A stretch of DNA of 64,000 nucleotides from a bacterium HR21 (GTDB lineage: Bacteria; Bacteroidota; Ignavibacteria; Kapaibacteriales; HRBIN21), in assembly GCA_002898295.1 (NCBI GenBank), contig BEHX01000003.1, positions 44,754 through 108,753 on the forward strand. Direction: 5' to 3'. A program made the position numbers and the translations under genes. The notes beneath the pieces are model-generated. The model saw only the letters and a program-made list of their open reading frames with translations, was not told the origin of the DNA and searched no databases. Every line of letters begins with the position of its first letter. The first letter of the stretch is position 1. This document shows, piece by piece, positions 19,176-28,400 of the stretch.

Positions 19176-21118
19176 GCACCGGGCTGCTGGCTCACTCGCC
19201 TTCGCCGGTACGGCTTGAGCTCTTCCCCGATACGCTCCGCCGTCCTGCTGGGGATACTGCGATACTGACGCTGCGGCTCCAGCTCGCCCCGGGCTGGTAC
19301 ACCTACAGCCTCACCCGCCAACTCAATGCTGATGGGATCGGACCGGAGCCGCTCCAAATCACCGCCGCCCCTCCGTCGCTCCTGCACCTTGCCGGCACCA
19401 TCCATGCCCCCAAACCCCACCGGAAGTACGACGAAGGCTTCCAAATGGAGGTTGAGTACTACACCGGCAGCGTGACCTTCCGAGTCCCGGTGCAGATTGT
19501 GGCGGAAGCGCCCGGCGCGTACACTGCCCAGCTCAGCGTCGTCTATCAGGTCTGCGATTCCACGCGGTGTTTACCGCCGGAGGAAGTACAGCTGCCGGTC
19601 TATCTCATCGTCCAGCGCGCGGCTTCGGGAGCTTCCGCGCCGTCTGCGGCTGTGCCGTCGCACCCCCAGCCCGCACCGCTGGGAACCTCGGCTCCACGCT
19701 CTGCTGCGCTCGAGAGCGCTTCCCCGAGGGAGCCTCAGAGCGCGGGGGAAAGCCCAAGCACTGCCGCCCGTGGAGCCGTTCCGGACAACCTCTGGCTCCT
19801 GCTCAGCATTGCCGCCGGTGCGGGAGGATTCGCCCTGCTGACCCCGTGCGTCTTCCCGATGATCCCGATCACCGTCTCCTTCTTCACAAAACGGGCAGAA
19901 CGGAACCGGCGGCGAATCCTCCGGGACGCCCTCCTCTACGCGCTCGGCATCATGGTCACTTTCGTCGGCTTGGGATTCCTCTTCTCGCTCCTCTTCGGGG
20001 CAACGGGCATCCAGGAATTTGCCACCAATCCTTGGGTCAACCTCTCCATCGCCGCGCTCTTCGTTGCCTTCGCCTTGAACCTTTTCGGAGCATACGAGCT
20101 GATGCTGCCGCCTCGGCTCTTGAATCGCCTGCAGAAAGCCTCCGAACGCCACGGCACTCTGGGTGTCCTCTTGATGGGCTTGACCTTTTCCCTGACCTCC
20201 TTCACGTGCACTGTTCCTTTCGTCGGCACGGCGCTCGTTGCCATTGCTGGCGGGAAGTGGTTCTATCCGCTGGTTGGTATGAGCGTTTTCGCCGCTGTTT
20301 TCGCTGCACCCTTTTTCCTGCTGGCACTCTTCCCGGCAGCGCTTGCTGCGCTCCCTCGGGCAGGGGCGTGGATGAACGCCATCAAGGTTGTCATGGGCTT
20401 CCTGGAACTGGCGGCAGCAGTGAAATTCCTCAGCAACGCGGACTTAGTCTGGGGGTGGGGCATCATGCCGCGGGAGCTCTTCCTGGCAAGCTGGATTGCC
20501 TGCGGCGTCCTGATTGTGCTCTACCTGCTCGGGATCTTCCGGCTGCCGCACGATACGCCTGTTGAACACGTCGGACCTGTGCGGGTACTGGCTGCCGTAT
20601 TCTTCGGCACGCTTACCCTGTGGCTGACAACCGGCTTATGGGGTGCCCCGTTGGGTGAATTGGATGCCTTCTTGCCACCCCGGGAATACTCCGAGCTGAT
20701 CCGCCCGCACGCTGCTACTGTTCGCCCGACATCGCAGCCGACGGAACTTTCGTGGTATGACCGGCTCGACGTAGCCTTTGCCGAAGCTCGGCAGCAGCAG
20801 GCGCCCATCTTCATTGACTTTACCGGCTTTACCTGCACGAATTGCCGCTGGATGGAAACCAACGTCTTCTCCAAGCCGCAGGTGCGTGCACTCCTGGAGC
20901 GCATGGTCCGTGTCCGCCTCTTTACGGACCGGCGCACTGAGCCATATCTTTCCAACAAGCGCTTCCAGCAGGAACGTTTCGGCACGGTCGAGCTGCCCTT
21001 CTACGCTATTCTGAGCCCCACGGGAGAGATTCTGGCCACGGCAGGCTTTACACGCGATATTGACGCCTTTACCAACTTCCTGCGGCGTGGGCTGCTGCAG
21101 ACAGCTGAATCTCTCTGA
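19133..21118 (+). CDS. dsbD: Thiol:disulfide interchange protein DsbD
   Basis: A 661-residue inner-membrane reductant conveyor carrying electrons from cytoplasmic thioredoxin to periplasmic thiols. A signal peptide is followed by an N-terminal immunoglobulin-like domain with the redox pair CDSTRC (Cys141/Cys146). A Pro/Ala linker and an eight-helix membrane domain follow; that domain has 'LLTPCVFPMIPI' and 'LTSFTCTVPFVGTAL' with the two conserved Cys. The C-terminal thioredoxin-like domain contains CTNC (568-571), so all three modules are present. It likely supports cytochrome c maturation; ccmB occurs elsewhere in the window. The upstream small gene overlaps its start. Confidence 0.95.
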   Translation: MRCTLRQLFFSSLLSTGLLAHSPSPVRLELFPDTLRRPAGDTAILTLRLQLAPGWYTYSLTRQLNADGIGPEPLQITAAPPSLLHLAGTIHAPKPHRKYDEGFQMEVEYYTGSVTFRVPVQIVAEAPGAYTAQLSVVYQVCDSTRCLPPEEVQLPVYLIVQRAASGASAPSAAVPSHPQPAPLGTSAPRSAALESASPREPQSAGESPSTAARGAVPDNLWLLLSIAAGAGGFALLTPCVFPMIPITVSFFTKRAERNRRRILRDALLYALGIMVTFVGLGFLFSLLFGATGIQEFATNPWVNLSIAALFVAFALNLFGAYELMLPPRLLNRLQKASERHGTLGVLLMGLTFSLTSFTCTVPFVGTALVAIAGGKWFYPLVGMSVFAAVFAAPFFLLALFPAALAALPRAGAWMNAIKVVMGFLELAAAVKFLSNADLVWGWGIMPRELFLASWIACGVLIVLYLLGIFRLPHDTPVEHVGPVRVLAAVFFGTLTLWLTTGLWGAPLGELDAFLPPREYSELIRPHAATVRPTSQPTELSWYDRLDVAFAEARQQQAPIFIDFTGFTCTNCRWMETNVFSKPQVRALLERMVRVRLFTDRRTEPYLSNKRFQQERFGTVELPFYAILSPTGEILATAGFTRDIDAFTNFLRRGLLQTAESL

Positions 21119-21130
21119 ACGCCGGTGGTG

Positions 21131-22666
21131 ATGAGCATGCTCCCTCCACGGTCGTCGCCGCGCGCCCGGCACTACTTCTGGCGCGAGCTAACGGAGCTGA
21201 TGCGACGGATACGGTCCCTGCGCTCTGCTCTTGCCCTGCTGAGCTGGGACCAGGAAACCTTCATGCCGGTAAAGGCAGCCGAACGCCGTGCCGAACACCT
21301 TGCCGTCCTAGAGGAGCTCCTCCACCGGGAGCTGACCTCACCGCGCGCACGGCGTCTGGCTGACCGTGCCCAGGTGCTGCTGCCATCGCTTCCGGAGCGA
21401 GAGCAGCGTCTGGTCCGACTCTTCCTGCGGGAGTATCGTCGGGCACGAGCACTTCCGGCAAGGCTCGTCAGCGAACTTGCCCGCACACAGGCGCTGGCTG
21501 TGGAGAGCTGGCGCGCCGCCCGCCGAGAAAACGCCTTCCACCTCTTTGCACCCCACCTGGAGCGCCTCGTGGCGTTGAAACGGGAGCAGGCAGAACACTA
21601 CGGCTACGCCGAACATCCGTACGACGCCCTCCTGGACCTCTACGAGCCGGGGATGCGTCTTTCGCAAGTTCGCCCTCTCCTGGAGGAGCTCGTCCAGCAG
21701 CTCCAGCCGGTCTTAACACGGGTACTCGAAAGTCCTCCCCCGCAGCCGCTTCCTCCAGCACCCTGCACGGCGCAGTTCGTGCTCGGACGCGAGCTCTGCA
21801 TTGCCATTGGATTCGATCCTCAGCGCGGACGCATCGATACCTCGACTCATCCTTTCTGCACGGCGCTCTCACCGGAAGATGTGCGCATCACGACGCGCTG
21901 CTCCGAAGATGACCCGCAGGTCTGCATTTTCAGCCTGCTCCACGAACTCGGGCATGCCCTCTACGACCAGAACATCCCTGCCGAGCTCGCCCATACCTTC
22001 GCCGGTGAAGGCGCCTCGATGGGCATCCATGAGTCGCAAGCGCTCTTCTGGGAAGACATCATTGGGCGGAGTCTGGCCTTCTGCCGCTGGTCGTTCCCGC
22101 TCTGGCGCCGTTACCTCGACGGCATGCTGGGCACCCCATGGGGCAGGCTCAGCGTGGAGGAGCTCTTCCGCGCCCTCAATGCGGTCCGCCCGTCACTCAT
22201 CCGGACGGAAGCCGACGAGGTCACCTACCACTTCCATATCGTGCTGCGGCTCGAGCTCGAGGAGGGACTCCTGACCGGAAGGCTCTCCGTTGCTGATCTG
22301 CCCGAGGCATGGAGCGCCGGCATGGAGCGTCTCCTCGGCATCCGCCCTCCGGATGATCGCTCGGGCTGCCTGCAGGACATCCACTGGTCGCTCGGCGACT
22401 TCGGCTACTTCCCGAGCTACAGCCTCGGGAAGCTCTACGCGGCTATGTTCTGGCGGAAAATCCAGCACGATCTGCCCGACATTGAAGAGCACATCGAGCG
22501 CGGGCACTTCCGCACCCTGCTCGACTGGCTCCGGCACAACCTCTACTCGGTCGGGGCATTGGAAACGCCGGCAGAAATCCTGCAGCGCGTCACCGGGAAA
22601 GCGCTCACAAGCGAGGACTTCCTTGCCTACATCACGGCAAAGCTCCGGCTGGTCTACGGAGCCTAG
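21131..22666 (+). CDS. Carboxypeptidase Taq (M32 family metallocarboxypeptidase)
   Basis: A cytoplasmic zinc carboxypeptidase of about 511 residues. The zinc motif HELGH (about 271-275) and downstream 'GIHESQALFWE' provide the ligands. Family signatures 'DEVTYHFHI', 'GCLQDIHWS' and 'GYFPSYSLG' follow. M32 enzymes remove C-terminal residues broadly and are common in thermophiles. I favour the ATG at 21131 with GGTGGTG upstream; GTG at 21125 or ATG at 21137 are alternatives. The 3' end overlaps the convergent nitrilase gene by four bases. Confidence 0.94.
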   Translation: MSMLPPRSSPRARHYFWRELTELMRRIRSLRSALALLSWDQETFMPVKAAERRAEHLAVLEELLHRELTSPRARRLADRAQVLLPSLPEREQRLVRLFLREYRRARALPARLVSELARTQALAVESWRAARRENAFHLFAPHLERLVALKREQAEHYGYAEHPYDALLDLYEPGMRLSQVRPLLEELVQQLQPVLTRVLESPPPQPLPPAPCTAQFVLGRELCIAIGFDPQRGRIDTSTHPFCTALSPEDVRITTRCSEDDPQVCIFSLLHELGHALYDQNIPAELAHTFAGEGASMGIHESQALFWEDIIGRSLAFCRWSFPLWRRYLDGMLGTPWGRLSVEELFRALNAVRPSLIRTEADEVTYHFHIVLRLELEEGLLTGRLSVADLPEAWSAGMERLLGIRPPDDRSGCLQDIHWSLGDFGYFPSYSLGKLYAAMFWRKIQHDLPDIEEHIERGHFRTLLDWLRHNLYSVGALETPAEILQRVTGKALTSEDFLAYITAKLRLVYGA

Positions 22667-23469
22667 AGCCGGTAATGCTCCGGACGCCGATCGGCGAAGA
22701 TGTCATCGAGTGGATCGAACGCCTTGCTGCGGGTTCGCTGCGGCTCGATATCCGCGATGAGCACCGTGGTTTCCCTCTCTCCGGCACGGCAGAGCACGGT
22801 GCCGTTGTACCCGTAGATAGCTGACTTCCCCCGAAAGACGAGCCGTTCTCCATTGCGCTCTTCCGTCCCTGTGCGATTGGCAACGGCAAGGTAGACCTTG
22901 TTCTCTAGCGCTCGGACGGGCATGACCATCTCCCAGGCTTCTGTGACCAGGTTCGACGGGCACACGATGAGCTCCGCGCCCTGGAGAGCCAATGTCCGGG
23001 CTGCTTCGGGAAAGCGCCAGTCGTAGCAGATCATCATCCCGATGCGCACGTCGTACTCGGGGACATCCACAACGAGGAAGCCTGTATCGCCAGGGTCGAA
23101 GCAGAGCTTCTCCTTGTAGAACAGGTGCGTCTTGCGGTAGACCACCGCACGGTCACCATCGGGCAGCAGGAGAGCCGCGGCGTTGTAGAGGCGACCGTTG
23201 GCTTGTTCCGGAAATCCAATGATGAGGATCTGCCGTCGCCAGCGAGCCTCCTGCTGGAGGCGCCGGAGGAGCAGACCATCGGCTGGCTCCGCGACGGCAG
23301 CAACTTCCTGCCGCGACTGGAAAAAGTAACCCGACAGCGCCAGCTCGGGGAAAACCACCACGTGCGCCGGGCGCGCAGCATCGAGCAACGCCAGCATTGT
23401 CGCCAGATTCCGCTGCCGGTCGCCGAACACAGGGGCAAACTGCACCACCGCCACCCGCAGTCCTGCCAT
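22663..23469 (-). CDS. Carbon-nitrogen hydrolase (nitrilase superfamily)
   Basis: A 268-residue amidase with the Glu-Lys-Cys triad: Glu42 in FPELALSG, Lys113 in YRKTHLF and Cys148 in ICYDWRFPE. This branch includes omega-amidase-like and beta-ureidopropionase-like amidases; the substrate cannot be fixed. The start is placed at the ATG at 23469 because an upstream ATG (23502) lies inside the putative -7 promoter box (23500-23507) and so could not be transcribed. It is divergent from asd across a 99-base spacer with a promoter on each strand. Confidence 0.9.
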   Translation of the reverse strand: MAGLRVAVVQFAPVFGDRQRNLATMLALLDAARPAHVVVFPELALSGYFFQSRQEVAAVAEPADGLLLRRLQQEARWRRQILIIGFPEQANGRLYNAAALLLPDGDRAVVYRKTHLFYKEKLCFDPGDTGFLVVDVPEYDVRIGMMICYDWRFPEAARTLALQGAELIVCPSNLVTEAWEMVMPVRALENKVYLAVANRTGTEERNGERLVFRGKSAIYGYNGTVLCRAGERETTVLIADIEPQRTRSKAFDPLDDIFADRRPEHYRL

Positions 23470-23499
23470 TGAAATCACCGCAGAAGACGCCAACCTGCG

Positions 23500-23507
23500 C
23501 AAATATA
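23500..23507 (-). promoter_or_regulatory. Bacteroidota-type -7 element for the nitrilase gene
   Basis: On the minus strand the sequence reads TATATTTG, matching TAnnTTTG, about 30 bases upstream of the chosen ATG at 23469. It excludes the longer start at 23502. Confidence 0.55.
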
Positions 23508-23534
23508 GGAAATGACAAGCTCGGTGGAGAGGCG

Positions 23535-23542
23535 TATTTTTG
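23535..23542 (+). promoter_or_regulatory. Bacteroidota-type -7 element for asd
   Basis: TATTTTTG matches TAnnTTTG and lies 26 bases before the chosen asd ATG (23569). It argues against the longer start at 23512. Confidence 0.55.
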
Positions 23543-23568
23543 CAGCCACACTGCCTTCTGCGTTCCCA

Positions 23569-24573
23569 ATGGGCGTTCGAGTTGCTGTGATCGGTGCCAC
23601 GGGGTTGGTGGGGCGTACTCTCGTGCAGGTCCTCCAGGAGCGCCGCTTTCCCGTCCGAGACCTTCGCCTATTTGCCTCCGAGCGCTCCGCAGGGACACGG
23701 CTCCGTTTCCACGACGAAGAGCTCCCTGTGGAAGCCTTCCGCCCAGAGCGGCTGCGTGGGATTGAGCTTTCGCTCTGGTCTGCTGGAGCAGCGCTGAGCC
23801 GGCAGTATGCCTGGGAGGTTGCCCGCCGAGATTGCCTGGTTGTGGACAATAGCAGCGCCTGGCGGCACGACCCGCGCGTCCCGCTGGTTGTCCCCGAGGT
23901 CAATCCGGAGGCAGTAACGAGGCACGAAGGGGTGCTCTCCAACCCGAACTGCGCCACCATCCAGCTGGTGCTCGTCCTTGCCCCTGTTGCCCGTCGCTGG
24001 GGAATCCGCCGCGTGGTTGTGGCAACGTACCAGTCCATCAGCGGCGCTGGACAGAAAGGGATCGAACAACTCCAGGCAGAACTCGCCGGGCAGACTCCCG
24101 CTCAACGGGTTGCCCCCTGGGGTATCGCCTTCACCACGGCGTTCCACCAGCTGGACGCCGACGGCTGGAGCGAGGAGGAACGCAAGATTGTGGCAGAAAC
24201 GCGTCGGATTCTCGGCAAGCCTGACCTTGCTCTTACCGCAACCTGTGTCCGCCTCCCCACCTTAGGCGGACATGCCGAAGCCGTCTGGGTTGAAACGGCA
24301 AGCCCGATTGAGCTGGAAGAGCTCCGGCACTGCCTGCGTCAGCAGCCCGGAATTGTCGTGCTCGACGACCCTGCAGCGCAGCGGTATCCCCACCCCGCTC
24401 TGGTCTCCGGACGAGACGAGGTGTTCGTCGGACGGCTGCGCCGGGATGAGTCCGTCCCTGCGGGATTTAGCTGCTGGATCGTGGCGGACAACCTTCGGAA
24501 AGGCGCAGCAACGAACGCCGTCCAGATTGCTGAGCTACTCTGCGGCTGTCCTCCAACGCCAGCACAGCAATGA
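23569..24573 (+). CDS. asd: Aspartate-semialdehyde dehydrogenase
   Basis: A 334-residue NADPH enzyme converting aspartyl-4-phosphate to aspartate semialdehyde, the branch point to lysine/DAP, threonine and methionine. The dinucleotide motif is GATGLVG (about 9-15). The nucleophile is Cys128 in SNPNCATIQ, and the acid/base His lies in 'LPTLGGHAEAV'. The start at 23569 fits the family N-terminus and lies downstream of a -7 element. The stop overlaps the next gene by four bases (ATGA), an odd coupling of a biosynthetic enzyme to a secreted surface protein. Confidence 0.95.
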   Translation: MGVRVAVIGATGLVGRTLVQVLQERRFPVRDLRLFASERSAGTRLRFHDEELPVEAFRPERLRGIELSLWSAGAALSRQYAWEVARRDCLVVDNSSAWRHDPRVPLVVPEVNPEAVTRHEGVLSNPNCATIQLVLVLAPVARRWGIRRVVVATYQSISGAGQKGIEQLQAELAGQTPAQRVAPWGIAFTTAFHQLDADGWSEEERKIVAETRRILGKPDLALTATCVRLPTLGGHAEAVWVETASPIELEELRHCLRQQPGIVVLDDPAAQRYPHPALVSGRDEVFVGRLRRDESVPAGFSCWIVADNLRKGAATNAVQIAELLCGCPPTPAQQ

Positions 24574-26792
24574 GACGTGTTCTGGCAACGCTGCTGCTCC
24601 CCCTCCTGCTCTGGGCACAGCCCCGCATCGTCATTGACCCCCGATACCCGGAACGAGACACTCTCGAGTTTGGCTCCACTCTCGTCGGCATCCCGGTAGT
24701 GCGCCCGCTCTACCTCATCAACCCGACGGAGGACTCACTGGTGCTCCCAACCCCTCTGCAGCCGTTTTTCTCTATCGAGCGCACACCGGACCAGAGCAGT
24801 GATGTGTTTGACTTCCTGGAGTTTGCCCCGCAAGATACTTTCCCGGTGCTTGTCCCGCCGCGGCAGACGCGCCTTCTCTTCCTGCGCTTCGAAGCCATCC
24901 GGGAATTCTACCCGCTGGGAGAGAAGCGAGCAGCTCTACGGCTCAGCCTGCGGTATTCCCGGGACACTACAGCAGTAGCAGCAGAACGAACTCTCGTGCT
25001 GCGCGGTGCGAAGGCAGAGGTTGTCCTCGAGCTCCTTCCCCCAGGTCTCTCCGCCGATAGTGTCTTTCTGGGCGCGACGCGCTGTGTAGACGCCCGACTG
25101 CGGATTGCTCTCTTGCCGGCACTTTCCGGGAGGATTGACACCTCAATTGCCCTCCGCTCGCGCGTGCGCTTCCGCAGTCTCCCCGAGCAGGAGGAATTCT
25201 CCTGGGACAGTCCCACCTCCGTTCCAGCGCGACCGGCGGAACTCCCGCTACGGTTCTGCTACCGACCGCTGGATGCTGGTCCGGACACCGCCGTGATCGA
25301 ATTCCTCTACCGGCGCTACCCGGGCGCTCCCGAGGAGCAGAGCACGTCCATTCTGCTGACGGGCTTCGGCGTTGTGCATCGCTGGGAGTGGGAGCCCGAG
25401 GAGGCAGCCCCTGGGGTCCGTCTCTTGGGCGATACGATTGACTTCGGACGAGTGCGGCTTGGCAATCAAGTCGCGGTCCGTCTCCGGCTACGCCATGGAG
25501 GAAACTACCGGTTCCATGCGGTGGATACCCTCGTTGCTCTCACTCCGGAGGCAGAGCAGGCATTCCGCGCCGTCCCGTCCCCTTTCCCCTCCAGCGGCAT
25601 TGCACCGGCAGAGGAGTTGGAGGTGCAGCTGCTGTTTGTTCCCCAGAGTGCCGGGCTTGCCCGAGCTGCCTACCAGCTCCGGAGCGATTTGGGGAAACGG
25701 GTCATCGGTGTCCCGCCTGAAGCACGGCAGTGGAACCTTTTCCTGCAGGGGGTTGGGGTTGGACCCCGACTGCACGTTTCTCCGCCTCTGTTGGAGCTCC
25801 GCTTCCCGTGGTCATCCCGCTGCCCGCGCTCGGCAGAGTACGGGATCGTGCTGCAGAACACGGGCACTGACGTGCTACAAATCGATAGCCTCCAGTTCCG
25901 CTCCGGGGTAGGGCTCTGGCTGCCCTGGCTCTCGTTGCCTCTTTTGCTGAACCCCGGCGAGCAATACCTTCTCCGCCTACGGGTTGAGCCGCCGGCAGCG
26001 GGGGAGTTCTCCGACACCCTGATGGTTTGGACCAATGTGCCAGGGGCTTCCGTCAGCAGGCTACCGATCCGAGTGCTCGCCGTACAACCAGCTGCCGTGA
26101 CGTTGCAGCTCCCTCGGTCTCTGCGTGTAAAGCCGGGGAGCCTCGTATGGGTGCCCATCCACATTGACACTGTGCCCGAAGGTGTCTCCCGCTGCCGTCT
26201 GGTTCTCAGCTACGAGAGTAGCCTCCTGCGCTGGGAAACGCTCCGCACCGTGGGGACAGCGCTCGAAGGTGCTCAGGTCCAGGCACGGGAAGAGCAACCC
26301 GGGGTACTTGTGGTCGAGGCACTGCAGCCCCACGGCTGGCTCCTTCCCCGGCAGCTCCTGCTAGAACTGGGCTTCCGCGCCTTTTTGGGCAAACGTCCGA
26401 GTACAGCACTTGCCATACCGGAGGCTCAGCTCGGCGATACCCTCTGCCCTGCCTTCTGGCTTGTCTCCGCCTATAGTGGGCACGTCACGCTCGATTCTGT
26501 CTGCGGACTGGAAGCGAAACTCCTCCCAGAAGGACCGCTCCGTCTGGAGATTGCCCCCAATCCCGCTGCTGAACAGCTGCAGGGAAGCTACACCGTGCCC
26601 GTGGAAGGTGAGCTGGAGCTTGCTCTCTTCAACACCGCTGGTATCCGGCTCCGGACCCTTGTGCAGGGACGGCAACCGGCAGGGACATACGTCTTCCGTG
26701 AATCACTGCTTGGACTTCCTGCGGGGACGTACTTCTGCTGGCTCCGTTTCGCTGACATCGTGCTGGTGCGCCCATTCACCCTGCAGCGATGA
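24570..26792 (+). CDS. T9SS-secreted protein with choice-of-anchor/ASH-like domains
   Basis: A 740-residue exported protein. A signal peptide (MRRVLATLLLPLLLWAQ) is followed by several all-beta segments with motifs such as 'DTIDFGRVRLGNQVAVRLRL' and 'GIVLQNTGTDVLQIDSLQF'. These are typical of choice-of-anchor D/ASH (HYDIN-like) immunoglobulin-fold repeats. The last 80 residues (from 'LEIAPNPAAEQLQGSY') form a type A T9SS sorting domain, ending with the 'LPAGTYFCWLRF' strand. The protein should therefore be moved across the outer membrane by the Por machinery and attached to the surface. It is coupled to asd and to the downstream barrel protein by ATGA overlaps. Its specific role is unknown. 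Confidence 0.88.
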   Translation: MRRVLATLLLPLLLWAQPRIVIDPRYPERDTLEFGSTLVGIPVVRPLYLINPTEDSLVLPTPLQPFFSIERTPDQSSDVFDFLEFAPQDTFPVLVPPRQTRLLFLRFEAIREFYPLGEKRAALRLSLRYSRDTTAVAAERTLVLRGAKAEVVLELLPPGLSADSVFLGATRCVDARLRIALLPALSGRIDTSIALRSRVRFRSLPEQEEFSWDSPTSVPARPAELPLRFCYRPLDAGPDTAVIEFLYRRYPGAPEEQSTSILLTGFGVVHRWEWEPEEAAPGVRLLGDTIDFGRVRLGNQVAVRLRLRHGGNYRFHAVDTLVALTPEAEQAFRAVPSPFPSSGIAPAEELEVQLLFVPQSAGLARAAYQLRSDLGKRVIGVPPEARQWNLFLQGVGVGPRLHVSPPLLELRFPWSSRCPRSAEYGIVLQNTGTDVLQIDSLQFRSGVGLWLPWLSLPLLLNPGEQYLLRLRVEPPAAGEFSDTLMVWTNVPGASVSRLPIRVLAVQPAAVTLQLPRSLRVKPGSLVWVPIHIDTVPEGVSRCRLVLSYESSLLRWETLRTVGTALEGAQVQAREEQPGVLVVEALQPHGWLLPRQLLLELGFRAFLGKRPSTALAIPEAQLGDTLCPAFWLVSAYSGHVTLDSVCGLEAKLLPEGPLRLEIAPNPAAEQLQGSYTVPVEGELELALFNTAGIRLRTLVQGRQPAGTYVFRESLLGLPAGTYFCWLRFADIVLVRPFTLQR

Positions 26793-27544
26793 GGGCAGCT
26801 GTAGGACTCACTCTGCTGCCTGCATTCCTGCTAGCGCAGGGATTCCCCTGGGAGCTCTCCCCACGGCTTCCCGTCCGTGCTCCGCTCGTCTTCGTCGGTG
26901 CTGGGGTCCAGGCTGCCTACACGCCCAGCCTTGCCACCCTGGAGGTGATCGAAGGCGAATGGAGCTGCGCAACTTACCGGCGTGGGACCGGACTGGGACT
27001 GAGTATGGGCATTCACGCAGAGTGGTGGTATGCTCCAACGGGGGCTTTGCGGCTTCTCTTGGCGGCAGAGTACGCCCGATTGCGGCTCTCAACCCTAGCT
27101 GAGCCTCTCCCTCTGTCCGATGGACGGATGCTGCAGACGGAGTATCAGCTCCGGTATGGTCTCTGGACTACCCGCGTCGAAGCCCTCTGGAAGCAGCGCC
27201 TCTGGCGCTGGCTCTGGGTTGGGGCAAGCCTCTGGGGAGCCCTCCAGTGGCGCTCTGCCGAGGAGCAATGGGAAGTCGTGCTAGCCCCCGCCGATTACTT
27301 CTTCCGGACCCTCCCGCCAGCACGAGAACGCCGTCTGACGAGTGCCCGTAGCGTCGCGCTCCGTCCGTACGGTTTCGGGATTCGGCTGCGGCTGGGCTAC
27401 GACCTCATGCTCGCACGGCACCATCCACTCTATGCCGCTCCGGCTCTGGTGGTAGGGACAGCACTGACGAGCTTGAGCACAACCGCTGCATGGACCCGCT
27501 GGGAGCTTGGGATCGAAATCCCGCTCCTCCGAGGACTGCCCTGA
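26789..27544 (+). CDS. Predicted outer-membrane beta-barrel protein
   Basis: A 251-residue protein with a signal peptide (MRAAVGLTLLPAFLLAQG). Alternating aromatic/hydrophobic strands follow, such as 'LGLSMGIHAEWWYAPTGALRLLLAAEYARL' and 'LWVGASLWGALQW', consistent with a small 8-10-strand barrel. No conserved family motif is recognisable. It is translationally coupled to the preceding T9SS cargo, so it may anchor, receive or help export that protein; this is inference. The last strand ends close to the C-terminus, although without a terminal aromatic residue. Confidence 0.7.
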   Translation: MRAAVGLTLLPAFLLAQGFPWELSPRLPVRAPLVFVGAGVQAAYTPSLATLEVIEGEWSCATYRRGTGLGLSMGIHAEWWYAPTGALRLLLAAEYARLRLSTLAEPLPLSDGRMLQTEYQLRYGLWTTRVEALWKQRLWRWLWVGASLWGALQWRSAEEQWEVVLAPADYFFRTLPPARERRLTSARSVALRPYGFGIRLRLGYDLMLARHHPLYAAPALVVGTALTSLSTTAAWTRWELGIEIPLLRGLP

Positions 27545-27610
27545 CACTAAGCCCGCAGAGCTCTGCGTCACAATGCCACGGAATCACAGGTCAAACACTC
27601 GGAGGCAGCG

Positions 27611-28318
27611 ATGCTCGGACGGCTCAGCTTCGTGGCGCTCTTCCTGATCGTCCCCCTCTGGGCACAGCCGAAATTGGAAATCGTCGGTGGTGAGACGTAC
27701 GACTGGGGCAAAGTCGGTCCGAAAGATGATCCTCTCAAAGCGAAGATCACCCTCCGGAATGCCGGGACAGAGGTACTCAAAATCGAGCGTGTCCAACCTG
27801 GATGTGGCTGCACAACTGCCCCGCTCGATAAGAACGAGCTCAAACCCGGCGAGACTGCTACGATGGACGTCACCCTGCGTATCGGCGGCGCAACTGGTCC
27901 GGTAACCAAGAGCGTTGCGATCTACTCCAACGACCCCAGTGCACCGACGAAGATGCTGTGGCTGAAAGCCGAAGTGGTGCGCCCGCTTGCCTTCATCCCG
28001 GCTCAGTACTTCGTCTTCACCGACATGCGAGTCGGGCAAGAAGCCCGGGCAACGCTGACCCTGAAGAACATGTCGCAGCAAGAGGTCAAGCTCTACGACA
28101 TCGAGACAACGCCGGGGCTGACGCTCAACGTAAAGAACAACACCGTGCTGAAGCCCGGACAGCAAATCGAATTGGTTGCCCGTGTCACGCCCCAGCAGAA
28201 AGGGTACTACAGTGCCATGGTGCGGATGAAGACGTCTCACCCGGAATACCCGACACTGGAAATCCCAGTGTACGGGAATGTGCTCGAGGCCAGCTCGCCG
28301 GTCTTCGTGCCACGGTAA
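27611..28318 (+). CDS. DUF1573 periplasmic/surface protein
   Basis: A 235-residue exported protein with a signal peptide. The first immunoglobulin-like domain carries the DUF1573 hallmark 'GCGCTTAPLDKNELKPGET' (about 62-80). The second beta domain (about 125-230) is ASH-like and lacks the Cys pair. DUF1573 proteins are abundant in Bacteroidota, with no established function. The ATG at 27611 is preceded by a good GGAGG. A strong terminator follows at 28349-28386. Confidence 0.85.
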   Translation: MLGRLSFVALFLIVPLWAQPKLEIVGGETYDWGKVGPKDDPLKAKITLRNAGTEVLKIERVQPGCGCTTAPLDKNELKPGETATMDVTLRIGGATGPVTKSVAIYSNDPSAPTKMLWLKAEVVRPLAFIPAQYFVFTDMRVGQEARATLTLKNMSQQEVKLYDIETTPGLTLNVKNNTVLKPGQQIELVARVTPQQKGYYSAMVRMKTSHPEYPTLEIPVYGNVLEASSPVFVPR

Positions 28319-28348
28319 GGCTGGCGAGTTGACGCACCAGGCACGCGG

Positions 28349-28386
28349 GGCGGGGTTGCTCGTAGAGAGCAATGCCCGCCTTTTTT
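28349..28386 (+). terminator. Intrinsic terminator after the DUF1573 gene
   Basis: GGCGGG-G-TTGCTC pairs with GAGCAA-TG-CCCGCC around a GTAGA-type loop, followed by TTTTTT at 28381-28386. It ends transcription of the asd to DUF1573 run. Confidence 0.85.
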
Positions 28387-28400
28387 GTCAGGGCAGGAGA

